Assembly (NCBI RefSeq): GCF_019597925.1
Contig: NZ_CP080442.1
Span: 3,301,501 to 3,365,500 of the forward strand
From: [Clostridium] scindens
GTDB taxonomy: Bacteria > Bacillota > Clostridia > Lachnospirales > Lachnospiraceae
Reading direction: 5' to 3'
Length of the DNA stretch: 64,000 bases
The notes below the pieces were generated by a model. That model did not search any database. It was given only the letters and a program-made list of their open reading frames with translations, and was not told where the DNA came from. Below, one piece after another: positions 24,748 through 33,040 of this stretch; positions within the stretch are counted from its first letter, which is position 1; each line of letters opens with the position of its first letter. The translations under genes and the position numbers were made by a program.

Positions 24748-25486
24748 AAACTATAAAAATATGACGCTGATGGAACCGCAGGCCGAAAAAGTGCAGGAAG
24801 TCATCCATAAATCAAAAGAAGCCTTTTATACGTCAGAAGAAGGAAATGATTTATCTTATTTTGAGTTCTTACGGATACAGCTCAGAGTGATACAGAAAAG
24901 ATGGTGGATCCTTCAATTTGTTCTGCTACTAATATTATGGTTCGTGCTGATGGCTGAATGGGAGGCGGTCTATATCCAAAGAAGCATGGGAGTCATAGCA
25001 TCCTTATTTGTGATTCTCATTATCCCTGAATTATGGAAAAACAGGACATTCCAATGTATGGAAATAGAAGCATCCTCTTATTACTCTCTCAGACAGGTCT
25101 ATGCCGCCCGCATGCTGCTGTTCGGCATTACAGACCTTGCCTTGCTAACCATATTCTGCGGATCTGCTTCTATTGGACTGCATTTTAAACTGATGGAATT
25201 AATGATTCAATTCTTATTTCCGTTAAGCGTAACTGCCTGCATTTGTTTCGGAATACTGTGCAGCAGATATTCCTTCAGTGAAACAGTAGCCATCTCCTTG
25301 TGCATTCTATGGAGCGCAGTGTGGATGTTCATGATCTTAAATGAAAATGTGTATAGACGGATCACAGTCCCTATATGGCTTTTATTATTGGGATTTGCGG
25401 TGATTTTTCTGGCTGCTTCCGTCTATCGTACGCTAAAGTACTGTAATCGATATTGGGAGGTGCCCTTTGATGAAATTAAAGTTTGA
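24725..25486 (+). CDS. Membrane protein coupled to the ECF sigma factor, 253 aa
   Basis: The first ~65 residues are soluble and charged (LEERLKNYKNMTLMEPQAEK), then about six membrane spans follow (residues 65-235, including WWILQFVLLLILWFVLMAEW and WLLLLGFAVIFLAASVY). This layout fits a membrane anti-sigma factor: a cytoplasmic sigma-binding N-terminus on a membrane body. No ASD zinc motif or RsiW-type signature is visible. The AGGAGG site lies inside the sigma gene and the stop lies inside the ABC ATPase gene, so all are coupled. It could instead be an ABC-associated membrane subunit. Confidence 0.75.
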   Translation: MNLEERLKNYKNMTLMEPQAEKVQEVIHKSKEAFYTSEEGNDLSYFEFLRIQLRVIQKRWWILQFVLLLILWFVLMAEWEAVYIQRSMGVIASLFVILIIPELWKNRTFQCMEIEASSYYSLRQVYAARMLLFGITDLALLTIFCGSASIGLHFKLMELMIQFLFPLSVTACICFGILCSRYSFSETVAISLCILWSAVWMFMILNENVYRRITVPIWLLLLGFAVIFLAASVYRTLKYCNRYWEVPFDEIKV

Positions 25487-26357
25487 GAATTTAACAAAAG
25501 AGTTTGGAGATTTTACCGCCGTAGACCATCTGAGCCTTACTATGACTAACGGCGTCTACGGGCTGCTGGGCGTAAATGGAGCCGGTAAAACTACCCTCAT
25601 GCGGATGCTGTGTACCTTGCTCAAGCCCACAAGCGGAACCATTACTTGTAATGGCAGAGATATCTTTGAAATGGACGGCGATTACCGGAAACTGCTAGGC
25701 TATCTGCCACAGGAATTTGGATTCTATCCGGAATTCACGGTTCAGGAGTATCTTCTTTATATTGCGGCGTTAAAAGGGATACGGCCAGTTGTCGCCAGGA
25801 GGCGGGTTAAGGAACTGATCGCCAAAGTTGGACTTACCAAAGCGGCAGGCAAAAAGATGAAAAAATTATCCGGCGGAATGAAGCGCAGGGCCGGAATCGC
25901 GCAGGCTATGCTAAACAATCCGAAAATCCTGGTGCTTGACGAGCCCACGGCAGGGCTTGATCCGAATGAAAGGATTCGTTTCCGCAATCTCATCAGCGAA
26001 CTATCCGAAGAACGCCTGGTACTGTTATCTACCCACATTGTTTCCGATATCGAATATATCGCAAACGAAATCTGGCTAATGAAGGACGGGAAACTTATGC
26101 ACAAGGGCAGCGCGGATCAAATCATTAGTTCCATGCCTCAAGACGTTTGGGAGTGTCTTGTGGACAAGAGCATGGTGTCCGCTTTCATCAAAAAATATAA
26201 AATATCAAATATGAAATCCGAACCGCATGGCGTCGAGCTGAGGATCATATCCAGCGAGAAACCCTGCGCAAGCGCCAGGCATGTGGAAGCGTCATTGGAG
26301 GATGTCTTTTTATACTATTTTGGGGAAAAGGCGGGTGATGAAGATGCTGCGGTATGA
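25470..26357 (+). CDS. ABC transporter ATP-binding protein (drug/bacteriocin-type, ABC-2 partner)
   Basis: This ATPase of about 295 residues has Walker A GVNGAGKTTLMRML (near residue 36), a Q-loop LPQEFGFYPEF, signature KLSGGMKRRAGIAQAML, Walker B ILVLDEPTAGLD and switch histidine LLSTHIVSDIEYIAN. It belongs to the CcmA/NatA-like group that works with ABC-2 permeases in export. The ATG at 25470 (GGAGG 9 bases upstream) is preferred; the adjacent TTG at 25467 is also possible. It overlaps the preceding gene by 17 bases and the permease gene by 20. Confidence 0.93.
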   Translation: MKLKFENLTKEFGDFTAVDHLSLTMTNGVYGLLGVNGAGKTTLMRMLCTLLKPTSGTITCNGRDIFEMDGDYRKLLGYLPQEFGFYPEFTVQEYLLYIAALKGIRPVVARRRVKELIAKVGLTKAAGKKMKKLSGGMKRRAGIAQAMLNNPKILVLDEPTAGLDPNERIRFRNLISELSEERLVLLSTHIVSDIEYIANEIWLMKDGKLMHKGSADQIISSMPQDVWECLVDKSMVSAFIKKYKISNMKSEPHGVELRIISSEKPCASARHVEASLEDVFLYYFGEKAGDEDAAV

Positions 26358-27556
26358 ATGGAAGAAAGTCTTCTCCAAATTTAAGAATAGAATGACCGTC
26401 CTTCTTTTGCTGGTCATACTCATCATAACCAGTATTCTGACGATAAACCGGGTTGAGTATGTCGACGGGAGCGGAAATCATTCCAGCGGTATTTCTGCCG
26501 CAAGAAAACTCCGGGCAGAAAAAAACAAGTGGGAAGGTTATCTTACAGAAGAGGTATTCCAGGAAGTCGTCAAAACGAATGCAAAAATATCGAATTCGCA
26601 AGCAGCGCTGTCGCAAGATATTGATGAACAGAATAAAGAATATGCAAAGAAGCAGGGGTTCCAAGGTATTGCGGATCTGATCAATAATGCATTCAGCGAA
26701 TGGAGAGATTACAATTATTATGCGATTGACACCGTCTCCGCAGAAGACGCAAAACAAGTCTACGATAAAAGAATTTCGAATTTAAAAGAATGGCTTGATT
26801 CGGAAGAAGAAACATTTACAGAGGGGCAAAAGAATTATTTAATCCACCAATATGAAAGCCTTAAGACTCCGTTTTATTATAAATACGTAGATGGATGGAG
26901 CGCATTGCTGCAGAACATATCAACCTTTATACTAATTCTGGCATTGATTATAGGCTTTCTGGTGTCCGGCATATTCTCAGACGAGTTCCAGGCAAAAGCG
27001 GATTCGATTTTTTTCTCATCAAAATTAGGAAGAAATAAAGCAATTCTATCCAAAATGGGTGCTGGATTTTTGATTACTTCCGTTTTTTACATTGTGTTCG
27101 TACTTCTATATACTTTTATTGTACTATGGGCATTAGGCGCAGATGGAGCAAATTGTCCCATCCAGCTGGATCTGTGGAGAAGCATCTACAACATAACCTT
27201 TTTCCAGGCCTATCTTCTCATTGCAGCAGGCGGCTATATAGGTACTTTATTTGCCTCCACGCTTTCTATGCTTGTATCCGCGGCAGCACGTTCTACTGCG
27301 ACAGCAATTATCGTGCCTTTTATTCTATTGTGCGCCTTTCCTTTTTTTGAGCAGGATCATTACATTGCCTCAGATCTGCTCGTTCTTCCCGGACCAGCTG
27401 CTAGAGGTATATATCTCCATCAAAGACTTCGCACTGGTGGAAATAGGCGGCAAGGTAATGGATATCGCAGGGGTAATCCTTCCCGCTTATCTTGCTGCCT
27501 GCCTGTTGCTCCAGCCTGTATTGTATCGTATTTATAAAAAAGCGGAAGTACGATAA
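26338..27556 (+). pseudogene. ABC-2 type permease, frameshifted near the C-terminus
   Basis: The protein starts MKMLRYEWKKVFSKFKNRMT at 26338, with a first span at about residues 18-35, a large extracytoplasmic domain (about 36-185) and a cluster of membrane spans after residue 195 (FILILALIIGFLVSGIFSDE). Around 27376-27395 the frame changes. Frame 1 runs on as arginine-rich nonsense to 27537, while another frame gives the expected ending FFPDQLLEVYISIKDF, IGGKVMDIAGVILPAYLA and a last span with KKAEVR, stopping at 27556. One inserted base explains it. A downstream reading of 405 residues is the intact form. Lesion or sequencing error cannot be told apart here. Confidence 0.85.
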
Positions 27557-27574
27557 TCCGAATCGATCCTGGCT

Positions 27575-28378
27575 TTACTGTAATAACTTTTTATAGATGT
27601 TATAATCCTCTTCTTTAAACACATTGAAGATCACCCGTTCCAGTTTGGAGGAAGACAGGTAGCGGTCCACCGTCTCTACGGCGATCTGGGCCGCCAGCTT
27701 GTTGGGAAAATGAAATTCTCCAGTGGAGATGCAGCAGAACGCGATGGACTTAAGCCCTTCCTTCTCTGCCAGCTTCATGCAGTTTAAATAGCAGGACTTG
27801 AGTTCCTCTTTCTGCCTCTGCGTCACCTCCAGCCCCACGATCGGGCCTACCGTATGAATTACATGGCTGGCTGGCAGATTGTATCCCTGCGTGATCTTGG
27901 CTTTTCCCGTGGGCTCTTCATGGCCCTGCTCTTCCATCATCCTGGCGCATTCGTTCCGAAGCTGTATCCCCGCCGCCGAATGGATGGCATTGTCAATACA
28001 GCCGTGGCAGGGCACAAAACATCCAAGCATCTGGCTGTTGGCGGCATTGACGATAGCATCCGCACGAAGTCTGGTAATATCCCCTCTCCAGAGGGAGATC
28101 CTGTCCATATTCTTGATTCCAATGCAAGTATAAATGTCTCCAATGACCGGGATATCCGCATAATCCACAATACCTTTTTCTTCTGCCTCTTCTGTCAGGA
28201 ACTCGTCCTGCCTTGCCAGGAACTCTTCCGAAGCTTCCCCTGGCCATCGCACATTCATAAGGCTTCTTAGAAGCCGGCGCTTCTCATCGTAATTTACAGG
28301 CTCTCTGATGGACGCATATCCGTCATTTTCATTTCTCAAATACCGAATCAGGCTATCTACTCTCTCTTCTCTTGTCAT
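27575..28378 (-). CDS. Protein-ADP-ribose hydrolase (macrodomain, zinc-containing MacroD type)
   Basis: This 267-residue protein has an N-terminal helical part (residues 1-95) and a macrodomain (about 95-260). The ADP-ribose loop appears as ADAIVNAANSQMLG, followed by a Cys/His zinc cluster (CFVPCHGCIDNAIHSAAG) and the phosphate-binding GEFHFPNKLAAQIA. This zinc form removes ADP-ribose from proteins and, in some bacteria, lies next to SirTM ADP-ribosyltransferases. Here no such partner is adjacent; a classical sirtuin lies far away at 57384. The neighbour 9 bases downstream is a DNA glycosylase gene (on the same strand, upstream in transcription). Confidence 0.92.
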   Translation of the reverse strand: MTREERVDSLIRYLRNENDGYASIREPVNYDEKRRLLRSLMNVRWPGEASEEFLARQDEFLTEEAEEKGIVDYADIPVIGDIYTCIGIKNMDRISLWRGDITRLRADAIVNAANSQMLGCFVPCHGCIDNAIHSAAGIQLRNECARMMEEQGHEEPTGKAKITQGYNLPASHVIHTVGPIVGLEVTQRQKEELKSCYLNCMKLAEKEGLKSIAFCCISTGEFHFPNKLAAQIAVETVDRYLSSSKLERVIFNVFKEEDYNIYKKLLQ

Positions 28379-28387
28379 AGGCTCCTC

Positions 28388-28888
28388 CTAGTCCTGCAAG
28401 TATCCGGCAATCACCGAATACGCCCGATAAAGTTCCTCGTAGGTTGTCCGGCAGTTGGCCGGGCTGGTGGATGGAAGTCCGATTGCCTCCATCCCCGTCT
28501 TAGGGTAGCAATATCTCTTATACAGCTGGGCTGCCTTAGTTCCCGTCGTGAAAATGGCACGGATATCCGCATGGTCAAGAATTCTCTTCATGTCATTGGC
28601 CTTCGGGTTGCGGATACTGCCGTCATCCGCTCCTTTGATCTCGCATCCGGCCAGCACGTCCCAGACAGCGATCCGGTTTCGCAGCGCAAAACTGATCTTC
28701 TCCTCCTTTGTCAGTGGAAGTCCCTCGCCGCATACGTCCGATATTACCTTCCAGAAACGGTTCCTGGGATGTCCGTAGTAGAATCCCACCTCCCTTGACT
28801 TCGGAGAGGGCATGGTTCCCAGCATAAGAATCCGCGACTCCTGATCATAGATTGGCTGGAAGTTATGAGTAATATATTCTGGCTCCAT
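28388..28888 (-). CDS. DNA-deoxyinosine glycosylase (uracil-DNA glycosylase superfamily)
   Basis: This 166-residue enzyme belongs to the UDG superfamily branch that excises hypoxanthine from DNA. It starts with the glycosylase motif ILMLGTMPSPKSREVGFYYG (about residues 20-39), continues with HPRNRFWKVI and RIAVWDVLAGCEIKGADD, and ends with the substrate loop LPSTSPAN. It is 14 bases after the MutS-family gene and 9 bases before the macrodomain gene, suggesting a three-gene operon for nucleic-acid or nucleotide damage. Confidence 0.9.
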   Translation of the reverse strand: MEPEYITHNFQPIYDQESRILMLGTMPSPKSREVGFYYGHPRNRFWKVISDVCGEGLPLTKEEKISFALRNRIAVWDVLAGCEIKGADDGSIRNPKANDMKRILDHADIRAIFTTGTKAAQLYKRYCYPKTGMEAIGLPSTSPANCRTTYEELYRAYSVIAGYLQD

Positions 28889-28902
28889 CTTATCACGCTC
28901 CT

Positions 28903-30561
28903 TTATTCAGACGCAAGCATCTGGTAGATACGCTCCGCGTCCGATACAATCTGCCCGGGGAATCCCACATATTCCAGCAGGCGTATGGCATTCGTCTTTT
29001 CATTGATTCCCTTGTGTATCTTATAATCAAATACAATGTCTTCCTCCCCCTCCTGCTCGCAGAAATAATAATGCTCATACTCCCGGTCAAGCAGATCTAC
29101 TAATTCCATGTCATGGGAGGCCACCAGCACCAGGCAGTTCCGCTCCTCTAAGTACCGCAGGATTGCCGCGGAGGCCGCAATCCGCTCCTTCGTGTTGGTT
29201 CCCCGAAGGATCTCGTCTATCGCGCAGACCACCAGTTCATTTTCCTGCATATATCCAAGCATTCGGTTCAGCGACCGGATCTCCTTCATGTAATAACTTT
29301 CTCCTTCCATCAGGCTGTCCTTCACAGCCATGGATGTGGCTACGTAGGCGTGAGGAATCTCTGCGATGCCTGCCATGCAGGTATGGATGGTCTGGGCCAG
29401 GATGCAGTTTACCGTCACTGCCTTGATGAAGGTGGATTTGCCGGATGCATTCGAGCCTGTTACGATGCTGTTCCTATCCATCACGACATCATTTAAGACT
29501 GGCTCATTCAGCAGAGGATGGTACAGCCCCTCCAGATGAATGCAGGCATCCTGGCTGAACTTTGGCAGGCAGTAATGCGGCAGGCTTTTTCGGAATGACA
29601 CCACGCTGATCAGGGCATCCAGTTCCCCCACAAGGCGGTATACCTTCTTAAAATGCTCCATCTTCCGCTTCAACTGCCTTATGGCCTGGTTATACATGGT
29701 AAAATCAATGAGCGTGGCTCCCGTGAGGTAAGTTGCGAATAGTTCCATCGCGTCTCCCCGCATCCCGGCCTGTCTGCGCACCGTGGCCTTTCGAAGCCGC
29801 TTCTCTGTCTCGCCAAGCTGCGCCACATGCGCCGATATCTCGCCAAATCGATTCTCATAACCGCCGCTGGTTCCTTTTGTCAACTCTCGCCCCGTATAGA
29901 TCAGCCCCCGGACGCTCTCCATCAGTTCCAGGTGAATCTCATACTTCTGCTTCATAACCGCATAAATGCACAGATTACATATGAATATCATGCCAAATGC
30001 CGTCATTCCATATACATTTCTAAGAATGACCGCCCCAGCCAGAGAGAGGAAAAGAAGCGCCTGCATTAGCCGGTAGAACCAGCCATGGCCAATCTGGAAA
30101 TCCTCGATCTCATTCAGGACTTGCGGCAGATAATAACTGCTGTCCCTTTTTCCGAGCGCCATCAGTTTGACCTGAACTTCTTCCCTTTCCCTCTCGTTCT
30201 CTTCCAGGTAGCACATCTTCTCTTCTATCTTCTCGAGCGAAGCCGTATCCTGGGATACGTCCCTTAACAGCGCATAGAGGTACTGCTCCCCCGCAAAAGA
30301 CTGGCATTGGTTCATGCGCTCGTAGATCCGGCTCATATCCAGATCGCCCCACGTAAGGTCATCCAGAGGATGCAAGGCCTCCTCCCTGACCGCGTTCCAG
30401 TACATGGATATCTCTTTATAATCAAAATCTGCTGGATCTGGCTCTTGTCCAAATTTCTTCCTGACAATCCGATAGGCTCTCCTTATCCTCTCCCGTCTTG
30501 CATACACGCTTCCGACAATGAATACGCAGATCAGGCCCGCGATCACAATGGCCGACTCCAT
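28903..30561 (-). CDS. MutS-family ATPase with N-terminal membrane segment, 552 aa
   Basis: The N-terminus holds a hydrophobic span (about residues 3-20, AIVIAGLICVFIVGSVY) and a charged region; two further hydrophobic stretches lie near 165-210 (FLSLAGAVIL, FICNLCIYAVM). The C-terminal ~230 residues are a MutS ATPase domain: Walker A TGSNASGKSTFIKAV, the stretch DSLMEGESYYMKEIRSLNRM, Walker B VCAIDEILRGTNTKER and VASHDMELVDLL. Mismatch-recognition domain I is missing, so it is a MutS paralogue of unknown role, possibly membrane-linked. It heads the operon with the deoxyinosine glycosylase and macrodomain hydrolase. Confidence 0.9.
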   Translation of the reverse strand: MESAIVIAGLICVFIVGSVYARRERIRRAYRIVRKKFGQEPDPADFDYKEISMYWNAVREEALHPLDDLTWGDLDMSRIYERMNQCQSFAGEQYLYALLRDVSQDTASLEKIEEKMCYLEENEREREEVQVKLMALGKRDSSYYLPQVLNEIEDFQIGHGWFYRLMQALLFLSLAGAVILRNVYGMTAFGMIFICNLCIYAVMKQKYEIHLELMESVRGLIYTGRELTKGTSGGYENRFGEISAHVAQLGETEKRLRKATVRRQAGMRGDAMELFATYLTGATLIDFTMYNQAIRQLKRKMEHFKKVYRLVGELDALISVVSFRKSLPHYCLPKFSQDACIHLEGLYHPLLNEPVLNDVVMDRNSIVTGSNASGKSTFIKAVTVNCILAQTIHTCMAGIAEIPHAYVATSMAVKDSLMEGESYYMKEIRSLNRMLGYMQENELVVCAIDEILRGTNTKERIAASAAILRYLEERNCLVLVASHDMELVDLLDREYEHYYFCEQEGEEDIVFDYKIHKGINEKTNAIRLLEYVGFPGQIVSDAERIYQMLASE

Positions 30562-30628
30562 AGGCAGTCCTCCTTATTATGCTTATTGGATACATCTTAC
30601 CACGAAACCGCTTTTTTTGCCATGCAAA

Positions 30629-30666
30629 GACTGAAAAGGCAGAGCGTGCGCTCTGCCTTTTCAGTC
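30629..30666 (-). terminator. Terminator of the type IV pilus operon
   Basis: A perfect 17-bp stem, GACTGAAAAGGCAGAGC with its complement and a 4-nt loop, begins at the stop codon of the last pilin-like gene. The minus-strand tail is TCTTTGC, a weak U tract, so termination may be incomplete into the MutS gene 70 bases on. Confidence 0.78.
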
Positions 30667-31869
30667 CTATTTTGATTCATTTACAAAATCCGTAATGTCA
30701 AACCAGGAATCCGGGTTTTCCGGCGGATTCGCCGGAGGCTCTTTGCCATTATGGCTGGTAAGGAGATAGTACCTTCCGCCATACCGAATAATATTTCCCT
30801 CTTCCGGCACGCATCCCGGCGCCCATTCTGATTTATTGGAATGTTTGATATCCGCTTCCGTATACAGCCTGCTGCCGTCAACCCTGTAGCAATATCCATT
30901 CTTACTTTCCGAGTTACAGTAAGCGTTCAGATTTCCTTTGAATTCGTTGGCATCCATCTCCCTGTCAACCGGGATAATGTAGTAGACGCCATCTTCCTCG
31001 TAGATTCCCTTGGGAACCTTGACCTTCTCTCCACTGTTCTTTGCTTCTTCGCGCAGTTCTTCAAAGGAAGGGCTATTGGCCTCGAATGAAATATTATCGT
31101 CCTTATCAACGGTAATAAATCCTTCTTCCTTCTTATCATCATCGTCGCCTCCCGGCGTGTCCGGGTCCGGCACTTCGCCGCCTCCGCCGCCCTCGCTGTC
31201 ATCCTTGATCTTATCAAAATCCTGATCCGTCACGAAGTTGTAGCACTCCACATATCTGGTGGAATGGAAGGTTCCATAGCCGCCGCCTGTCAGATCCATA
31301 TCTACCCGGATCACATTCTCAGGATACAGGGATTGGTCTGCACGGGCAAACTTAAGGCTGCTGATCTTAAATCCCATGTACACGCCTTCATCAAAGCTCC
31401 AGTCCACCTCCTTGTAAACCGTCTCTTTAGTCGAAGTTCCCGTCTCGTTTTCCACATCATACATAACCGGATAGTAGTGGATCACCATCTTCTGATCCTT
31501 GCTGGTAATATAGATGTGGCTTCCCGTGCGGTCGTACAGGTCGATGGTCGCGCCTGCGTCCTTAATCCACAGCGTGACTCCGTCATTGTCCTCCCCTGCC
31601 TCTTCATACTGCACGCCTACCTGTGCCCCTTCTATCTCTCCTGTAATCTTTTCCAGCAGGGTATCGGATACCTGGCGGGCATTATTCAGTCCTCTGACTT
31701 GATGATATACTTTGATGGATGTGGAGATAATCTGGCAGGTTCCCGCGGCAAACAAGCCGATCAAGGCAAAGGTAATCACAAGTTCCACCAAAGTGGCGCC
31801 CTTCCTGCCTCTAAGCAGGCTTCTTAAAGTATGCAATTGTCTTTTTCTGCCATTCTTATGCCCCATCAT
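30667..31869 (-). CDS. Prepilin-like minor pilin with C-terminal CBM5/12-like segment, 400 aa
   Basis: The leader ends RGRKG, and the mature protein starts at Ala25 with ATLVELVITFALIGLF, including the canonical Glu5. A pilin-like globular region (residues 60-230) is followed by a Gly/Asp-rich linker (GGGGEVPDPDTPGGDDDDKK, about 235-255) and a second domain. The last ~60 residues (W..G..PEEGNIIRYGGRYYLL..HNGKEPP..PDSWFDI) resemble the W-x-G-x-V-x-Y-x-G-x-x-Y-x-W pattern of CBM5/12 carbohydrate-binding modules. This suggests a PilW-like tip component with a binding module (inference). It is the last gene of the operon. Confidence 0.82.
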   Translation of the reverse strand: MMGHKNGRKRQLHTLRSLLRGRKGATLVELVITFALIGLFAAGTCQIISTSIKVYHQVRGLNNARQVSDTLLEKITGEIEGAQVGVQYEEAGEDNDGVTLWIKDAGATIDLYDRTGSHIYITSKDQKMVIHYYPVMYDVENETGTSTKETVYKEVDWSFDEGVYMGFKISSLKFARADQSLYPENVIRVDMDLTGGGYGTFHSTRYVECYNFVTDQDFDKIKDDSEGGGGGEVPDPDTPGGDDDDKKEEGFITVDKDDNISFEANSPSFEELREEAKNSGEKVKVPKGIYEEDGVYYIIPVDREMDANEFKGNLNAYCNSESKNGYCYRVDGSRLYTEADIKHSNKSEWAPGCVPEEGNIIRYGGRYYLLTSHNGKEPPANPPENPDSWFDITDFVNESK

Positions 31870-31901
31870 ATCAACTGCTCCTGTTTTTAATCGATCTGTT
31901 T

Positions 31902-32318
31902 CTAATCGGTCTCTTCCTCTGGACCGTCCTCTGGTTCTTCCGGCTCTACATAGACAGTATATCTGCTCATCTTCGTACCGCCCGCGTCATCATACTTTTG
32001 TATCTTCCCTTTCGGAAGCGCGATGGTCAGATCCCTGACCTTCGTATTATTAGTACTTGTCTTTTCCTTGTCCAGTACCAGGGAAATGTCCTCGCTTACA
32101 ACTTTGCGTTTCTTTCTCTCTTCTGTCTGGTAGTACTTCTCGTCAAATGCCTCAGTCTTTTCAATCGTTGACTTGGAACGGTTCAAAAGGCTGATGGAGG
32201 TGGTCACGACCTTGGTAAACATCGCCATCAGCAGCATGACGATCAGAAAAGCGATCATAACCTCTACCATGGAAGTTCCGGCATTGCGCCATCTTCTGTC
32301 CTGCTTCTTCTTTCTCAT
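31902..32318 (-). CDS. Prepilin-like minor pilin, PilV-type, 138 aa
   Basis: The leader RKKKQDRRWRNAG is cleaved before Thr15, and the mature N-terminus TSMVEVMIAFLIVMLLMAMF has the conserved Glu5. The rest is short and charged, with a highly acidic tail (EPEEPEDGPEEETD) that could interact with other pilins. AGGAGG precedes the start, and the gene lies 15 bases after its upstream neighbour. Family: PilV/PulI-like minor pilins primed at the pilus tip. The exact assignment is uncertain. Confidence 0.85.
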   Translation of the reverse strand: MRKKKQDRRWRNAGTSMVEVMIAFLIVMLLMAMFTKVVTTSISLLNRSKSTIEKTEAFDEKYYQTEERKKRKVVSEDISLVLDKEKTSTNNTKVRDLTIALPKGKIQKYDDAGGTKMSRYTVYVEPEEPEDGPEEETD

Positions 32319-32333
32319 GCCAGTCCCTCCTTC

Positions 32334-32987
32334 CTATTCTCTCTGGGCCAGCGAGAATGTCCACTTCTCGCCAGTCTGGATCAGGTGCTTCCCATCCAGC
32401 ATCTCTTCCCCCGCTCCCCCATAGTTTGCCGGGTTTTCATCGATGGTCAGTTCATAGGTGGAGGTAATGATGCTCTTTAACTTTCCTTTCTGGCAAGTCA
32501 CTTGAACGACAAAGGAGGTGTCCTCCTTTTCCGCGTCGTTCTCGCCTTCCCAGTACATTTTCACGGAAATATCATCTAAGGCATCCGCTACCGCTTCTTT
32601 TCCTGTCCCGGTATTAATGTCAAAGTACCGGTACGCATATGCCGCCGTGTGGCCTCGCTCTTCTTCATTATAATAAGGCCAGTCGGACTGCCACAGGTTG
32701 AAGCGCAGGTAGAACCACAGAGGGCTTTCTCCCGCCTCATAGGCAGTTTTCATCTCATCGTAAGTGGAAAAATCCACATCCGTGCCTGTAATCTCTTCCT
32801 CCAGCTCCCTGCTCAGGCTCTGGGCCATCTCCTTGCACTGCTCCATTCCCTGCTGCTTATTGGCTGTGGCAAATAAAGAATAGGATACCAGCAGCAGGGC
32901 AAGGGTTAACATCGTCAATACCATCATAATCACGATTGCTATCAGGAGGGCTGAGCCCTCTTTTTGTTTTAACGCCTTTTTCTTCAT
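32334..32987 (-). CDS. PilX/GspK-like minor pilin, 217 aa
   Basis: The N-terminus MKKKALKQKEGSALLIAIVIMMVLT has a Gly11|Ser12 processing site and a long hydrophobic helix, but no Glu at position +5 (Ile instead). That is characteristic of the GspK/PilX type thought to sit at the very tip. The globular part (residues 45-217) has Trp/Tyr-rich stretches (LWFYLRFNLWQSDWPYYNEE) and ends EKWTFSLAQRE. It sits between the giant pilin gene and the PilV-like gene, matching PilV-PilW-PilX tip clusters. Confidence 0.82.
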   Translation of the reverse strand: MKKKALKQKEGSALLIAIVIMMVLTMLTLALLLVSYSLFATANKQQGMEQCKEMAQSLSRELEEEITGTDVDFSTYDEMKTAYEAGESPLWFYLRFNLWQSDWPYYNEEERGHTAAYAYRYFDINTGTGKEAVADALDDISVKMYWEGENDAEKEDTSFVVQVTCQKGKLKSIITSTYELTIDENPANYGGAGEEMLDGKHLIQTGEKWTFSLAQRE

Positions 32988-33040
32988 TACCGGTATCCCT
33001 TCTTTTTATCAATCTCTTCTTAGCATGATTGCTTTCTTAT

